The translations under genes were made by a program, and so were the position numbers. 64,000 nt of DNA from Conexibacter sp. S30A1. Its GTDB lineage: Bacteria > Actinomycetota > Thermoleophilia > Solirubrobacterales > Solirubrobacteraceae. The DNA is taken from positions 62,001-126,000 of the forward strand of contig NZ_CP097127.1 in the NCBI RefSeq assembly GCF_023330665.1, given 5' to 3'. The first letter of the stretch is position 1, and each line of letters starts with the position of its first letter. The notes beneath the pieces are model-generated. The model was given only the letters and a program-made list of their open reading frames with translations. It was not told where the DNA came from and did not search any database. This document shows positions 9,201 through 18,538 of the stretch, one piece after another.

Positions 9201-9245
9201 TTAGCCGAGCGGGCGCCCGCCGGCGGCGGGCGCCCGCTCGGCTAA
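9201..9245. terminator. Perfect 45-bp palindrome at the rnd 3' end
   Basis: Bases 9201-9221 and 9225-9245 are exact inverted copies with a GGC loop, giving a 21-bp, almost all-GC stem. On the minus strand it begins inside the last codons of rnd and includes its TAA stop. There is no T-run after it on that strand, so it may act as an mRNA 3' stabiliser, attenuator or GC-only terminator between rnd and pepF. Confidence 0.7.
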
Positions 9246-10445
9246 GGAGAGCTCCACGGCGTGCAGCTTGAGCGCCCGGTCGGCTCCCACCGCGACGGCC
9301 ACCGCGCCGTCCAGCAGCGCCTCGAGGTCATCTCCCACCAGCTCTCGCCGCCAGCCGGCGAGTGTTCGCACGTCGGGCTCCGGTGCATCCTGGCGCGCGG
9401 CCGCGACGATCTGCTCGAGGTCGCTGCGGCTCGCGATCAGCTCATAGGCGAGGCCCGCGTCCAGCGCGCGCGCCCGCAGCAGCGCCTCGGCCAACGCGAT
9501 CAGCGGCGCGTCGCGCGCGTCTGAAGAAGAGCGTCTGGATTCGCGCGGGATCGGGGGATCCTCGAGTCCGGCGCTCACCTGCTCGAGCACCTCGCGGCCG
9601 CGGCGCTTGATGAAGGAGGGGTGCACGCCACGGATCGCGGCGAGTTGGTCGAGGCTGCGCGGCTGACGCTTTGCGAACTCCAGCAGCGGTGGATCCTGCA
9701 GGATCTGGCCGACCGGGCGGTCGGCGGCTGCCGCGGTGCGTTCGCGCCAGGCGGCCAGGCGCCGGGCCACCGCGCGTGCCTTGGGATCGAGCTGGCTGGC
9801 ACGCGGCAGACGCTCCCAGGCTGTTTCCGGGTCGCGCTCGTCGGTGGCTGACTCCAGGCGCCGGCACTCTTCGAGCGCCCACTGCGTCCGTCCTGTCGTC
9901 TCCAGGCGGCGGCCCAGCTCGTCGGCCAGCGCGAGCAGGTGGGTCACGTCCTCGGCCGCATAGCTGAGCTGCTCTGCGGTCAGCGGGCGCGAGTCCCAGC
10001 GCGTGTAGCTGGCGGTCTTGCCAACCCGGAGGCCGAGCACCGAGGTGATCAGGGTTCCATACCCGGCCTGGGCGCTCTCGCCGACGAAGCCGGCCGCGAC
10101 CTGGGTGTCGAAAATGTTGCAGGGCGAGGTCAGCCAGGCGCGGCGCAGGATCGCGACATCCTGGCGTCCGGCGTGGACGACGATCTGGATCGCCGGGTCG
10201 GCGAGCAGTTCCGCCAGTGGGCTGACATCGACCGACGCGTCGAGTCCGTCGATCAGGATCGTCCTGATGCCGGTCGCAGCCCCAGGATCCTCCACAGCCA
10301 CCTGCGTGAGGCACAGCAGCGCGCGGTAGCGTCCCTCCGACATGAACTCGGTGTCGATGCCAAGTCGTCCGGCGCGCCGCGCCGACTCGGCGGTGGCCGC
10401 GATGTCAGCGCTATCGGCGAGAACGTGCGGATCGAGATCGTGCAT
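9201..10445 (-). CDS. rnd: Ribonuclease D
   Basis: A 414-residue 3'-5' exoribonuclease. The DEDD exonuclease domain is seen in GIDTEFMSEGRY (residues 29-40), VHAGRQDVAILRR and YAAEDVTHLLALADEL; a DNA/RNA-binding HRDC domain follows (DPPLLEFAKRQPRSLDQLAAIRG) and a second HRDC-like helical region is near the C-terminus. RNase D trims tRNA precursors and other structured RNAs. The last 14 codons are built from the 45-bp palindrome described separately. It is divergent from the Rrf2/SUF operon. Confidence 0.93.
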   Translation of the reverse strand: MHDLDPHVLADSADIAATAESARRAGRLGIDTEFMSEGRYRALLCLTQVAVEDPGAATGIRTILIDGLDASVDVSPLAELLADPAIQIVVHAGRQDVAILRRAWLTSPCNIFDTQVAAGFVGESAQAGYGTLITSVLGLRVGKTASYTRWDSRPLTAEQLSYAAEDVTHLLALADELGRRLETTGRTQWALEECRRLESATDERDPETAWERLPRASQLDPKARAVARRLAAWRERTAAAADRPVGQILQDPPLLEFAKRQPRSLDQLAAIRGVHPSFIKRRGREVLEQVSAGLEDPPIPRESRRSSSDARDAPLIALAEALLRARALDAGLAYELIASRSDLEQIVAAARQDAPEPDVRTLAGWRRELVGDDLEALLDGAVAVAVGADRALKLHAVELSLAERAPAAGGRPLG

Positions 10446-10497
10446 GACGGCACCCTATCGGCTTTGCAATCACCGCGTGACGACAACACCTAGCCCG

Positions 10498-10514
10498 GTG
10501 GTAGGATTTACCAC
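10498..10514. promoter_or_regulatory. Inverted repeat upstream of the Rrf2 gene
   Basis: GTGGTA (10498-10503) and TACCAC (10509-10514) form a perfect 6-bp inverted repeat with a 5-bp spacer, one base before the ATG of the Rrf2 regulator. A protein bound here would block the start of the SUF operon, so autoregulation by the encoded regulator is a reasonable inference. No second copy was noticed upstream of sufC. Confidence 0.45.
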
Positions 10515-10515
10515 G

Positions 10516-11004
10516 ATGATTTTCTCCTCCAAGGCGGAATACGGTGTGCGATTGATGGTCGAGCTGGGGCGACAGAGCCCCGAGCGCCCTGTGAGCCTGA
10601 AGGCGATCGCCGACGCTGAAGGGCTCCCGCTCGCCTATCTCGAGCAGGTCGTGGCACGGCTAAAGCGAGCCGATCTCGTGCTGAGCGCACGTGGGGCGCA
10701 CGGCGGTTATTGGCTGGCGCGCGAGCCGGGCGAGATCACCATGTATGACGTCGTCAGCGCGCTGGAGGGGCCGATCGCGCCGATGGAATGCTTCGTCCAC
10801 GACGAGATGGAGCGGGTGCTCTGCTCGCACATGCCGGCGCAGAGCAGCGGGCCATGTGCCACCAAGCTGCTGTGGACACGTGTCCAAGGCGGGATCATCC
10901 GCTCTCTGCAGACGACCACGCTTGCGGAGTTGGTCGAGTTCTCGAGACGCGATGCTCAACCTCGACCAGACGTTGACCTGCCGGTCCTGCAGGTGCATGC
11001 GTGA
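10516..11004 (+). CDS. Rrf2/IscR-type iron-sulfur regulator of SUF
   Basis: A 162-residue Rrf2 family winged-helix regulator starting MIFSSKAEYGVRLM, with the recognition region LKAIADAEGLPLAYLEQVVARLKRADLV. Three cysteines in the loop near residues 94-116 (MECF, VLCSHM, SGPCAT) match the [2Fe-2S] ligand arrangement of IscR-like sensors. Such proteins sense cluster supply and repress the biogenesis operon. ATG 10516 fits the family start; the upstream frame has no similarity. It stands first in a run of seven same-strand genes (10516-16417), which supports a SUF regulator role. Confidence 0.88.
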   Translation: MIFSSKAEYGVRLMVELGRQSPERPVSLKAIADAEGLPLAYLEQVVARLKRADLVLSARGAHGGYWLAREPGEITMYDVVSALEGPIAPMECFVHDEMERVLCSHMPAQSSGPCATKLLWTRVQGGIIRSLQTTTLAELVEFSRRDAQPRPDVDLPVLQVHA

Positions 11005-11066
11005 GCCTCGCGGGCCCGCGACGACTGACTTAAAAGACCTGTAAATACCGATAACCCGAGAGACAG

Positions 11067-11852
11067 ATGCCAGACCTAGAGATCCGAAACCTCCACGTTC
11101 GCGCCGGCGAGAAGGAGATCCTGCGGGGCGTCGACCTGCACGTCGGCGGTGGTGAGATACACGCCCTCATGGGCCCCAACGGCTCCGGCAAGTCGACGCT
11201 CGCCAACGTGATCATGGGTCACCCCAGCCTCGAGGTCACCGACGGCGAGATCATCTGGGGTGGCGAGAACATCACTGAGGCCGATACCGACGAGCGCGCC
11301 CGGATGGGGCTGTTCATGGCCTTCCAGTACCCCGTGGCGGTCCCTGGCGTGACCGTGACCAAGTATCTGCGCACGGTGCTCAACGCGCACCGCGGCGCGC
11401 GCGGTGAGCAGCCGATCTCGCTCAAGGACTTCCGCCAGACGGTGCAGTCGGCGATGGAGCTGACCAAGGTCCCCGAGGAGTTCACGCGCCGCTACCTCAA
11501 CGACGGGTTCTCCGGCGGCGAGAAGAAGAAGCTCGAGATCCTGCAGCTCGCCGTCCAGCGTCCGTCGTTGGCGATCCTCGACGAGACGGACTCCGGGCTT
11601 GACATCGACGCGCTCCGCATCGTGGCCGAGGGCGTCAACACCGTCGCCGGTGAGCAGGGCAGCGAGCTCGGCGTGCTGATCATCACCCACTACCAGCGGA
11701 TCCTGCACATGGTCAAGCCGAGCCACGTCCACGTGCTCTACCGGGGCCAGATCGTCAAGCAGGGCGGACCCGAGCTCGTGACAGAGCTCGAGGCCAAGGG
11801 CTACGGCTGGATCACCGACGAGGTGGACGCGCAGGAGACGGCGGCGGTCTGA
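11067..11852 (+). CDS. sufC: Fe-S assembly ATPase SufC
   Basis: A 261-residue ABC-type ATPase. Walker A is GPNGSGKST (residues 34-42), the signature is FSGGEKKKLEIL and the Walker B variant is LAILDETDSGLDID, all diagnostic for SufC rather than for transporter ATPases. It powers the SufB-SufD scaffold. It is 62 bp after the regulator, and its TGA overlaps the ATG of sufS. Confidence 0.95.
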   Translation: MPDLEIRNLHVRAGEKEILRGVDLHVGGGEIHALMGPNGSGKSTLANVIMGHPSLEVTDGEIIWGGENITEADTDERARMGLFMAFQYPVAVPGVTVTKYLRTVLNAHRGARGEQPISLKDFRQTVQSAMELTKVPEEFTRRYLNDGFSGGEKKKLEILQLAVQRPSLAILDETDSGLDIDALRIVAEGVNTVAGEQGSELGVLIITHYQRILHMVKPSHVHVLYRGQIVKQGGPELVTELEAKGYGWITDEVDAQETAAV

Positions 11853-13087
11853 TGGCACTTCCGGCCACAGACATCCGTGTTCCAAGCGCCGAGTTCGCGC
11901 TGCTGGCACGCAACATCGATGGTCATCCGATCACCTACCTGGATGCCGCCGCCACGTCGCTGACGCCGCAGACGGTGGTCGACGCGATCGTCGATTACTA
12001 CACCAACCACCGGGCCTCGGTGCACCGCGGGGTCTATCCCCTGATCGTCGAGGCCACCGAGCTCTACGAGGGGGCCAGGGAGCGGATTGCCGCCTGGCTC
12101 GGATCAACCCCGCAGGAGACGGTCTTCACCGCCAACGCCACGGCATCGCTGAACCTCGTTGCCCACTCCTGGGGGCGGGCGAACCTGCAACCGGGCGACA
12201 CCGTGCTGGTGACCGAGATGGAGCACCACTCGAATCTCGTGCCATGGCAGCTCATCTGCGCCGAGCGCGCGGCCGAGCTGGTCTATGTACCCGTGCTCGA
12301 CGACGGCACTCTGGACCTCGATGCCTACGAGCGGCTGCTGGCGCTGGAGCCGCGACTGGTCTGCGTCGCCCACGTCTCCAACGTGCTGGGGACGATCAAC
12401 CCGGTGGCTGAGATCACGCGTCTGGCGCATGCGGCCGGCGCGCTGGTCGTCGTCGATGGCACTCAGGCGGTGCCGCAGATTCCCGTCGACCTGCACGAGA
12501 TCGACGCCGACTTCTACGCCTGGACCGGTCACAAGGCCTACGGCCCGACCGGCATCGGTGTGCTGCACGGCCGACGCGAGCTGCTTCAGGCGATGCCGCC
12601 GTTCATCTCTGGTGGGCACATGATCAAGCAGGTCTGCGAGGCGAGCTCCACGTGGACCGACCTGCCGGGCAAGTTCGAGGCCGGCACGTCACAGATCGCC
12701 GAGGCGATCGGCCTGGGTGCGGCCGTTGACTTCATCCAGGAGATCGGCATCGAGTCGATCCGCGCTCACGAGCTGGCGCTGACCACCCAGCTGCTCGAGC
12801 GGCTGGCGGAGTTGCCGGGCCTGCACGTGCACGGCCCGCTCGATGCGACCAAGCGCGGTGCGCTCGTCTCCTTCGCGATCGACGGCGCGCACCCGCATGA
12901 CATCGGCGAGATCCTCGGCCGCGAAGGTGTCTGTGTGCGCACGGGCCATCACTGCGCGCAGCCGCTGATGCGTCGCTTGGCGGTCGGCTCGACCACGCGC
13001 GCCTCCTTCGCGGTGCACAACACGACCGAGGACATCGACCGGCTGATGAACGCGCTCGAGAGTGTCAGAAGGGTGCTGGTGCTCTGA
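11852..13087 (+). CDS. sufS: Cysteine desulfurase SufS
   Basis: A 411-residue group II cysteine desulfurase. The PLP lysine is about residue 228 in WTGHKAYGPTG and the persulfide cysteine is about residue 368 in RTGHHCAQPLMRR; DGTQAVPQIPVDL and ASVHRGVY are also family marks. It moves sulfur from cysteine to SufU. ATG shares one base with the sufC stop and its own stop overlaps sufU, so translation is coupled. Confidence 0.95.
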   Translation: MALPATDIRVPSAEFALLARNIDGHPITYLDAAATSLTPQTVVDAIVDYYTNHRASVHRGVYPLIVEATELYEGARERIAAWLGSTPQETVFTANATASLNLVAHSWGRANLQPGDTVLVTEMEHHSNLVPWQLICAERAAELVYVPVLDDGTLDLDAYERLLALEPRLVCVAHVSNVLGTINPVAEITRLAHAAGALVVVDGTQAVPQIPVDLHEIDADFYAWTGHKAYGPTGIGVLHGRRELLQAMPPFISGGHMIKQVCEASSTWTDLPGKFEAGTSQIAEAIGLGAAVDFIQEIGIESIRAHELALTTQLLERLAELPGLHVHGPLDATKRGALVSFAIDGAHPHDIGEILGREGVCVRTGHHCAQPLMRRLAVGSTTRASFAVHNTTEDIDRLMNALESVRRVLVL

Positions 13088-13485
13088 TGGACGATCAGCT
13101 CTACCGCGAGTACATCCTGGAGCATTACAAGCACCCCCACAACTACGGGACGCTGGAACGCGCGGACATGGAGGCCCACGACCTCAATCCGATCTGCGGC
13201 GATGAGTTCACCTTCCAGTTTGCGCTCGATGCCGACGGCCGGGTGAGCGATGTGGCCTTTGCCGGCCACGGCTGCGCGATCTCACAGGCCGCCGCCTCGA
13301 TGCTCTCCGACGAGCTGCGCGGGATGACCACCGAGGAGCTTCTGAAGCTCGACCGTCAGGCGGTGCTCGACCTGCTCGGAATCGATATCTCGGCGACCCG
13401 GATGAAGTGCGCGCTGCTGTCGCTCAAGGTCGTGAAGGCCGCGGCGCTCGGCCACGAGGCGGACTGGGAGTCGGATCAGGCATGA
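13087..13485 (+). CDS. sufU: SufU-type sulfur transfer protein
   Basis: A 132-residue IscU/SufU family protein beginning MDDQLYREYILEHYKHPHNYG. The three zinc/sulfur cysteines are near residues 37 (NPICGDEF), 63 (GHGCAISQ) and 108 (MKCALL), and the insert between them marks SufU. It accepts persulfide from SufS in Gram-positive SUF systems. It overlaps the sufS stop by one base. Confidence 0.93.
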   Translation: MDDQLYREYILEHYKHPHNYGTLERADMEAHDLNPICGDEFTFQFALDADGRVSDVAFAGHGCAISQAAASMLSDELRGMTTEELLKLDRQAVLDLLGIDISATRMKCALLSLKVVKAAALGHEADWESDQA

Positions 13486-13558
13486 CGCGAGGGCGGTCCC
13501 ATGCAGGCGCCGGACGGTCCGTCCTGCCAAATCCGATCAAGTCGCTAGGATTTGACGC

Positions 13559-13876
13559 ATGACGAGTGTGATCGAAGTCTGCCCCCTGAGCGAGCTGCCG
13601 CCAGGTCGGGTGCGCATCGTCGAGCACGCCGGCATCGAGGTCGGCATCTTCAACTGCAACGGCGAGCTGTTCGCGATCGAGGACCGCTGCTCCCATGATG
13701 ACGGCCCGCTCGCCGAGGGCGTGATCGACGCCGGCGCCTGCACCGTCGAGTGCCCGCGCCACGGGGCGATCTTCGATCTGAGGACGGGCAGGCCAAAGAC
13801 CCTGCCCGCATACGAGCCGGTGGAAACCTTCACGGTGACCGTCGATGAGGAAATGATCAAGCTGGAGGTTGACTGA
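13559..13876 (+). CDS. Rieske-type [2Fe-2S] ferredoxin in SUF operon
   Basis: A 105-residue soluble Rieske domain. The two cluster motifs are CSHDDGPL and CPRHGAIFD, each giving one Cys and one His. It resembles small ferredoxin subunits of non-haem oxygenases. Here it lies between sufU and sufB with its TGA overlapping the sufB ATG by one base, so an electron-transfer or SufT/ferredoxin-like role in cluster assembly is inferred. A 73-bp gap separates it from sufU. Confidence 0.9.
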   Translation: MTSVIEVCPLSELPPGRVRIVEHAGIEVGIFNCNGELFAIEDRCSHDDGPLAEGVIDAGACTVECPRHGAIFDLRTGRPKTLPAYEPVETFTVTVDEEMIKLEVD

Positions 13877-15351
13877 TGGCCACTACCGCACCCCGAATCG
13901 ACGCCGACGAGTTGCAGGAGGCGCAGGTGGAGCAGCTCACCGAGAACGAGCAGCTCGCCACGATCAACGCCGACTACGACGAGCGCTACGGCTTCCACGA
14001 CGCCGAGAACTACCTCTACAAGGCGCCCAAGGGCATCAACCGTGAGATCGTCGAGAAGATCTCCGAGTTCAAGTCCGAGCCGCAGTGGATGCGTGACTTC
14101 CGGCTCAAGGCGCTCGAGTACTTCTTCGCGAAGCCCCAGCCGACCTGGGGCTCACCGATGCTTCAGGAGGTCGACTACGACGACATCCACTACTTCGTCC
14201 GCGCCTCCGAGCGCGCCGAGCGTTCCTGGGACGACGTGCCCGAGGACGTCAAGAACACCTTCGACCGCCTGGGCATCCCTGAGGCCGAGCGCAAGTTCCT
14301 CTCCGGCGTCGGGGCGCAGTACGAGTCTGAGGTCGTCTACCACCAGATCAACCAGGAGCTCGTCGCCAAGGGCGTGATCTTCACCGACATGGACACCGCG
14401 CTGCGCGAGCACGAGGAGCTCGTGCGCGAGTACTTCGCGACGATCATCCCGCCCAACGACAACAAGCTCGCGGCGCTGAACTCGTCGGTCTGGTCCGGCG
14501 GATCCTTCGTCTACGTGCCCAAGGGCGTGCACGTGGAGATGCCGCTGCAGGCCTACTTCCGCATCAACACCGAGTCGATGGGGCAGTTCGAGCGCACGCT
14601 GATCATCGCCGACGAGGGCTCCTACGTGCACTACGTGGAGGGCTGCACCGCCCCGACCTACAGCTCGGCATCGCTGCACTCCGCCGTCGTCGAGCTGATC
14701 GCCAAGCCGGGGGCCCGGATCCGCTACACGACCGTGCAGAACTGGTCGGCCAACGTCTTCAACCTGGTCACCAAGCGGGCTGTCGCCTACGAGGACGCGA
14801 CCGTCGAGTGGGTCGACTGCAACCTCGGCTCCAAGCTGACGATGAAGTACCCGTCGGTCTATCTGTTGGGCGAGCGCGCGCACGGCGAGATCCTCTCGAT
14901 CGCCTTCGCCGGCCGCGGCCAGCACCAGGACGCCGGCGGCAAGATCATCCACGTCGCGCCGAACACGACGTCGAACATCTTCGCCAAGTCGATCTCAAAG
15001 GACGGCGGCCGCGGCTCCTACCGCGGCCTGCTCGAGATCGCCAAGGGCGCTCACGGCTCACGGTCCAAGGTCGTCTGTGACGCGCTGCTGCTGGACGAGA
15101 CCTCGCGCTCTGATACCTACCCGACGATCCGTATCTCCGAGGACGACGTCAACGTCGGCCACGAGGCGACCGTCTCCAAGGTCGGTGAGGACCAGCTCTT
15201 CTACCTGATGAGCCACGGCATCCCCGAGGACGAGGCCTCCAAGCTGATCGTCAACGGCTTCATCGAGCCGATCACCAAGGAGCTGCCGATGGAGTACGCG
15301 GTGGAGATGAATCGCCTCATCGAGCTGCAGATGGAGGGCTCAATTGGCTGA
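13876..15351 (+). CDS. sufB: Fe-S cluster scaffold SufB
   Basis: A 491-residue SufB. Recognisable blocks are [15 protein letters not shown] near the N-terminus, [49 protein letters not shown] and the C-terminal [25 protein letters not shown] region. With SufC and SufD it forms the complex on which clusters are built. Its end overlaps the sufD start by eight bases. Confidence 0.96.
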   Translation: MATTAPRIDADELQEAQVEQLTENEQLATINADYDERYGFHDAENYLYKAPKGINREIVEKISEFKSEPQWMRDFRLKALEYFFAKPQPTWGSPMLQEVDYDDIHYFVRASERAERSWDDVPEDVKNTFDRLGIPEAERKFLSGVGAQYESEVVYHQINQELVAKGVIFTDMDTALREHEELVREYFATIIPPNDNKLAALNSSVWSGGSFVYVPKGVHVEMPLQAYFRINTESMGQFERTLIIADEGSYVHYVEGCTAPTYSSASLHSAVVELIAKPGARIRYTTVQNWSANVFNLVTKRAVAYEDATVEWVDCNLGSKLTMKYPSVYLLGERAHGEILSIAFAGRGQHQDAGGKIIHVAPNTTSNIFAKSISKDGGRGSYRGLLEIAKGAHGSRSKVVCDALLLDETSRSDTYPTIRISEDDVNVGHEATVSKVGEDQLFYLMSHGIPEDEASKLIVNGFIEPITKELPMEYAVEMNRLIELQMEGSIG

Positions 15352-16417
15352 GCTGACCGCTGTGGCCGCCGGCCCGCTGGCCGGCGGCCTACCCACCTTC
15401 AAGGGCCGCCCAGGCTGGGAGTTCACCGACATCTCGGCGCTGGACGTCTCAGCCTACGAGTTGATGCCCGCGGCGCCGGCGGCTTTGGGCACGCCAACGC
15501 CGTCTGGCAGCTCACTGTGGGAGCTGCCGGCGTCGGAGCTGCCGGACGGCGTCAGCGTCCGCTTCGAGGACGAGACCACGGTGGTGAGCGTCGGCGCTGG
15601 CACGGTGCTCGCGGCGCCACTCGCCCTGAACGTGATCGTGCCCGAGGGCAGGCTGTATAACCAGCGCACGCGCGTGGTGCTCGAAGAGGGCGCGCAGGCG
15701 GAGGTTTGGGAGCAGCTGCTCTCAGACGGCGACTGCCTGCTGAACCTCAGCACCGAACTGGTGCTTGGTGACGGCGCGAGCCTGCGCTACGTCTGCGGCC
15801 AGGGCCTCGCCGAGCAAGCCTGGATCTTCGGCGCCCAGCACGCGACCGTTGGGCGTGACGCGCGCCTTGACTGGGTGGCGCTTGGCTTCGGCTCGCGCTC
15901 CGGCCACGTGCTGATGCAGACCCGGCTCACCGGCGAAGGCGCCGAGGCGCGTGTGACCGGTGCCTACGCGACCCACGGCGGCCAGCACATCGACTTCGAT
16001 ACCACCCAGGAGCACGCGGCGGCCAACACCACCTCGGACCTGGCCTTCCGCGGCGTGCTGACGGACCGCTCGAGCGCCGTTTGGAAGGGCAACATCATCG
16101 TCGACCCAGGCGCCCAGAAGACCGACGCCTTCCAGGACTCCCGCAACCTGCTGCTCTCAAAGCGCGCGCATGCGGACTCGATCCCGGGGCTCGAGATCCA
16201 GGCAAACGACGTGCGCTGCACGCACGCCGCGGCCGTCGCCCAGGTCGACCCCGAGCAGCTCTTCTATCTGCGCGCGCACGGGATGCCTGAAGCCGACGCC
16301 AAGCGCCTGGTGATCGAGGGCTTCCTGGCGGCGCTGGTCGAGCGCTTCGAGCCCGGGCCGGTGCGGGAGATCCTCGGGGCCGCGCTGGAGCGTCGCCTGC
16401 AGCTGATCCTCGGCTGA
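15344..16417 (+). CDS. sufD: Fe-S assembly protein SufD
   Basis: A 357-residue SufD. It carries the right-handed beta-helix pattern shared with SufB, and C-terminal blocks [30 protein letters not shown] and [25 protein letters not shown] with the conserved His. The start (TTG 15344, MAELTAV) overlaps sufB by eight bases. Sequence before the core (residues 1-90) is alanine/glycine rich and poorly conserved. Confidence 0.93.
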   Translation: MAELTAVAAGPLAGGLPTFKGRPGWEFTDISALDVSAYELMPAAPAALGTPTPSGSSLWELPASELPDGVSVRFEDETTVVSVGAGTVLAAPLALNVIVPEGRLYNQRTRVVLEEGAQAEVWEQLLSDGDCLLNLSTELVLGDGASLRYVCGQGLAEQAWIFGAQHATVGRDARLDWVALGFGSRSGHVLMQTRLTGEGAEARVTGAYATHGGQHIDFDTTQEHAAANTTSDLAFRGVLTDRSSAVWKGNIIVDPGAQKTDAFQDSRNLLLSKRAHADSIPGLEIQANDVRCTHAAAVAQVDPEQLFYLRAHGMPEADAKRLVIEGFLAALVERFEPGPVREILGAALERRLQLILG

Positions 16418-16477
16418 GTGCCGGACGTCCAGTCGGCTCAGGATGGCTGAGGTGCTTGACTCGGTCGCTGAGCTTTG

Positions 16478-17359
16478 ATGTCCGCGTTCGCCCATCCCTA
16501 CAAGGTCCTGGACGTCTTCACAGACACGCCGCTCGCCGGCAACCCGCTGGCCGTGTTCACCGCCGGCGAGCTGATCCCGAGCCGCCTGATGCAGGCGCTG
16601 GCGCGTGAGCTGAACCTCTCAGAGACCGTTTTCCTGCTGCCGGGCGACGGCGAGGCCGATGCCACCGTGCGGATTTTCACACCACGGGCGGAGCTGCCGT
16701 TCGCCGGTCACCCGGTGCTGGGCGCCGCTTTCGTGGTCGCCGGCGAGCACGGGCGCGAGCTCGTTCGCCTGCGGACCGGCGCGGGCATCGTGCCGGTGAG
16801 GCTCACCCACGAGCACGGTGTGGTCGTAACTGGCGAGATGGAGCAGCCGCTGCCGAGCGTGCGGGCCTACGACCGCACGGCCGAGCTGCTTGACGCCCTT
16901 GGCCTGGCCGGCTCGACGCTGCCGGTCGACGCCTACACCAACGGCCCCACGCACGTGATGGTCGGCGTGGCCGACGTCGCGGCGCTGCGCGCTCTCGTGC
17001 CTGACCTCGGTGCGCTCGGGCGGCTCGGGACGCTTTGCGTCGACTGCTTTGCGTTGCCCGATCCCGGTGCGGGCACGCCAGCGGGCGTGCCCGCATACGT
17101 CCGCACCCGGGTCTTCTGCCCCGGCCTGGGGGTGCCTGAGGATCCGGCGACCGGCTCGGCCGCCGGGCCGCTGGCCTGGCATCTGGCGCGTCACGGCCGG
17201 TGCGCGCCCGGGACTTCAGTGACGATCACGCAGGGCGTCGAGCTGGAGCGTCCCTCGGAGCTCATCGCACGGGTGGAGGGCCCCGCGGAGCGTCCGGCGC
17301 GGATCGTCGTCGGTGGCAGCGCGGTGGTGGTCGCCAGCGGGAGCTACCGCGCCGCTTGA
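16478..17359 (+). CDS. PhzF family epimerase/isomerase-like protein
   Basis: A 293-residue PhzF-fold protein. Family marks are the start YKVLDVFTDTPLAGNPLAVF, NLSETVFLLP, the active-site Asp/Glu region RIFTPRAELPFAGHPVLG, and the second-half motif CPGLGVPEDPATGSAAGPLA. Members isomerise or epimerise varied substrates; only some make phenazines, and no other phz gene is seen here, so the substrate is open. ATG 16478 is chosen over a TTG one codon earlier. It is 60 bp after sufD and may be read from the same promoter. Confidence 0.88.
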   Translation: MSAFAHPYKVLDVFTDTPLAGNPLAVFTAGELIPSRLMQALARELNLSETVFLLPGDGEADATVRIFTPRAELPFAGHPVLGAAFVVAGEHGRELVRLRTGAGIVPVRLTHEHGVVVTGEMEQPLPSVRAYDRTAELLDALGLAGSTLPVDAYTNGPTHVMVGVADVAALRALVPDLGALGRLGTLCVDCFALPDPGAGTPAGVPAYVRTRVFCPGLGVPEDPATGSAAGPLAWHLARHGRCAPGTSVTITQGVELERPSELIARVEGPAERPARIVVGGSAVVVASGSYRAA

Positions 17360-17443
17360 GGCGACGGGCTCGAGGGCCAAACATTTAGCTGGAGCGCACC
17401 CGAGCGTCCTACGCTGGAGTTGGTTCAAGGAGTCTGATGCCAC

Positions 17444-18514
17444 GTGAACAATCTGCGCACGATCTCTACTCGCCGGCTGCTGGTCACGTTGTCGGCGGTC
17501 TGCGCGGCCTGCTTGGCGACCGCGGCTGTGGCGCTCGCCGCCGTCAGTAACGGACCCGTGCCAGCCTCGGGCGTGACGCTGGCGCAGGCTGTGAACGGTG
17601 CACTCCAGGGCGGCGGCGTCAGCGGCGTGACGGCGCAGGTCAGCTTCACCAACAACCTCTTCTCAGGGGCTTCGCTGCAGACCCCCGATCCGCTTTTGAC
17701 CGGCGCAAGCGGACGCCTCTGGGCCACCCAGGGCCATCTGCGGCTTGAGCTGCAGGGCTCAAACGGAGACAGCCAGATCGTGGTTGACGGCAGCAGTGTC
17801 TGGGCATACGACCCAGCCTCCAACACCGTGTATGAGGGGACGCTGCCCAGCCAGCCGGCCGCCAGCGGCGTGTCCAGCACCGGGACGGTTCCGAGCCTCA
17901 GCACGATTCAGGCGGCGCTCACGAAGGCGAGCCAGAACGTCTCGCTCTCGAGTCCGCGCGCAACCGACATCGGTGGCCAGCCGGCCTATGTCGAGACGAT
18001 CACGCCGAAAAGCAGCGCCGGGCTGGTCGGCGCGCTGCGGCTCGGCTTCGACGCCAACCACGCCGTGCCGCTCGAGTTCGCCGTGATTGCCCGCGGCCAG
18101 TCGCAGCCTGCGCTCGCGCTAAAGGCGACGAGCATCAGCTACGGGTCGGTGCCCACTTCCGTATTCCAGATCACGCCGCCTGTGGGGGCGCATGTGGTCA
18201 CCGTGTCGTTCCCGTCGTCTGCCACGAACGCCGCGCCGGACGGCTCGACGACCGGTGGGTCGGTCAAGGTGGTTGGCAGCGGGCCCGGCTCTGTGATCGT
18301 CGCCCAGCACCCGGCGGCCACTGGCTCGAGCTCCGCCGGCAGCGGTGCGCTCGGGTCACTGCCGCTGCAGACGGTGAGCATCAACGGCGCCGCCGGCCAG
18401 CAGCTGCCGACCGCGCTCGGAACGGTGCTCGAGTTCACGCACAACGGCGTCAGCTACCTGCTCGCGGGCTCGGTGAGCGCCTCCACGATCGATTCGATCG
18501 CAAAGGGCCTCTGA
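17444..18514 (+). CDS. LolA-like secreted protein
   Basis: A 356-residue exported protein starting at GTG 17444. Residues 1-33 form a signal peptide (RRLLVTLSAVCAACLATAAVALA). The mature part has the LolA/LppX half-barrel pattern (LWATQGHLRLELQGSNGDSQIVVDGSSVWAYDPASNTVYEG in pieces), then a Ser/Gly/Ala-rich segment and a small C-terminal domain. In actinobacteria such proteins may carry lipids between membrane and envelope; this is inferred. It is 24 bp before an ABC-2 exporter gene pair, which suggests joint work in export or in sensing envelope state. Confidence 0.75.
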   Translation: MNNLRTISTRRLLVTLSAVCAACLATAAVALAAVSNGPVPASGVTLAQAVNGALQGGGVSGVTAQVSFTNNLFSGASLQTPDPLLTGASGRLWATQGHLRLELQGSNGDSQIVVDGSSVWAYDPASNTVYEGTLPSQPAASGVSSTGTVPSLSTIQAALTKASQNVSLSSPRATDIGGQPAYVETITPKSSAGLVGALRLGFDANHAVPLEFAVIARGQSQPALALKATSISYGSVPTSVFQITPPVGAHVVTVSFPSSATNAAPDGSTTGGSVKVVGSGPGSVIVAQHPAATGSSSAGSGALGSLPLQTVSINGAAGQQLPTALGTVLEFTHNGVSYLLAGSVSASTIDSIAKGL

Positions 18515-18538
18515 GGGCCCGACGCTTTCACGGCCGGC

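Noticed and set aside
16475..17359. Phenazine biosynthesis cluster
   Set aside because: Only a PhzF-family gene is present; the other phz genes are absent and PhzF relatives are widespread with other roles.
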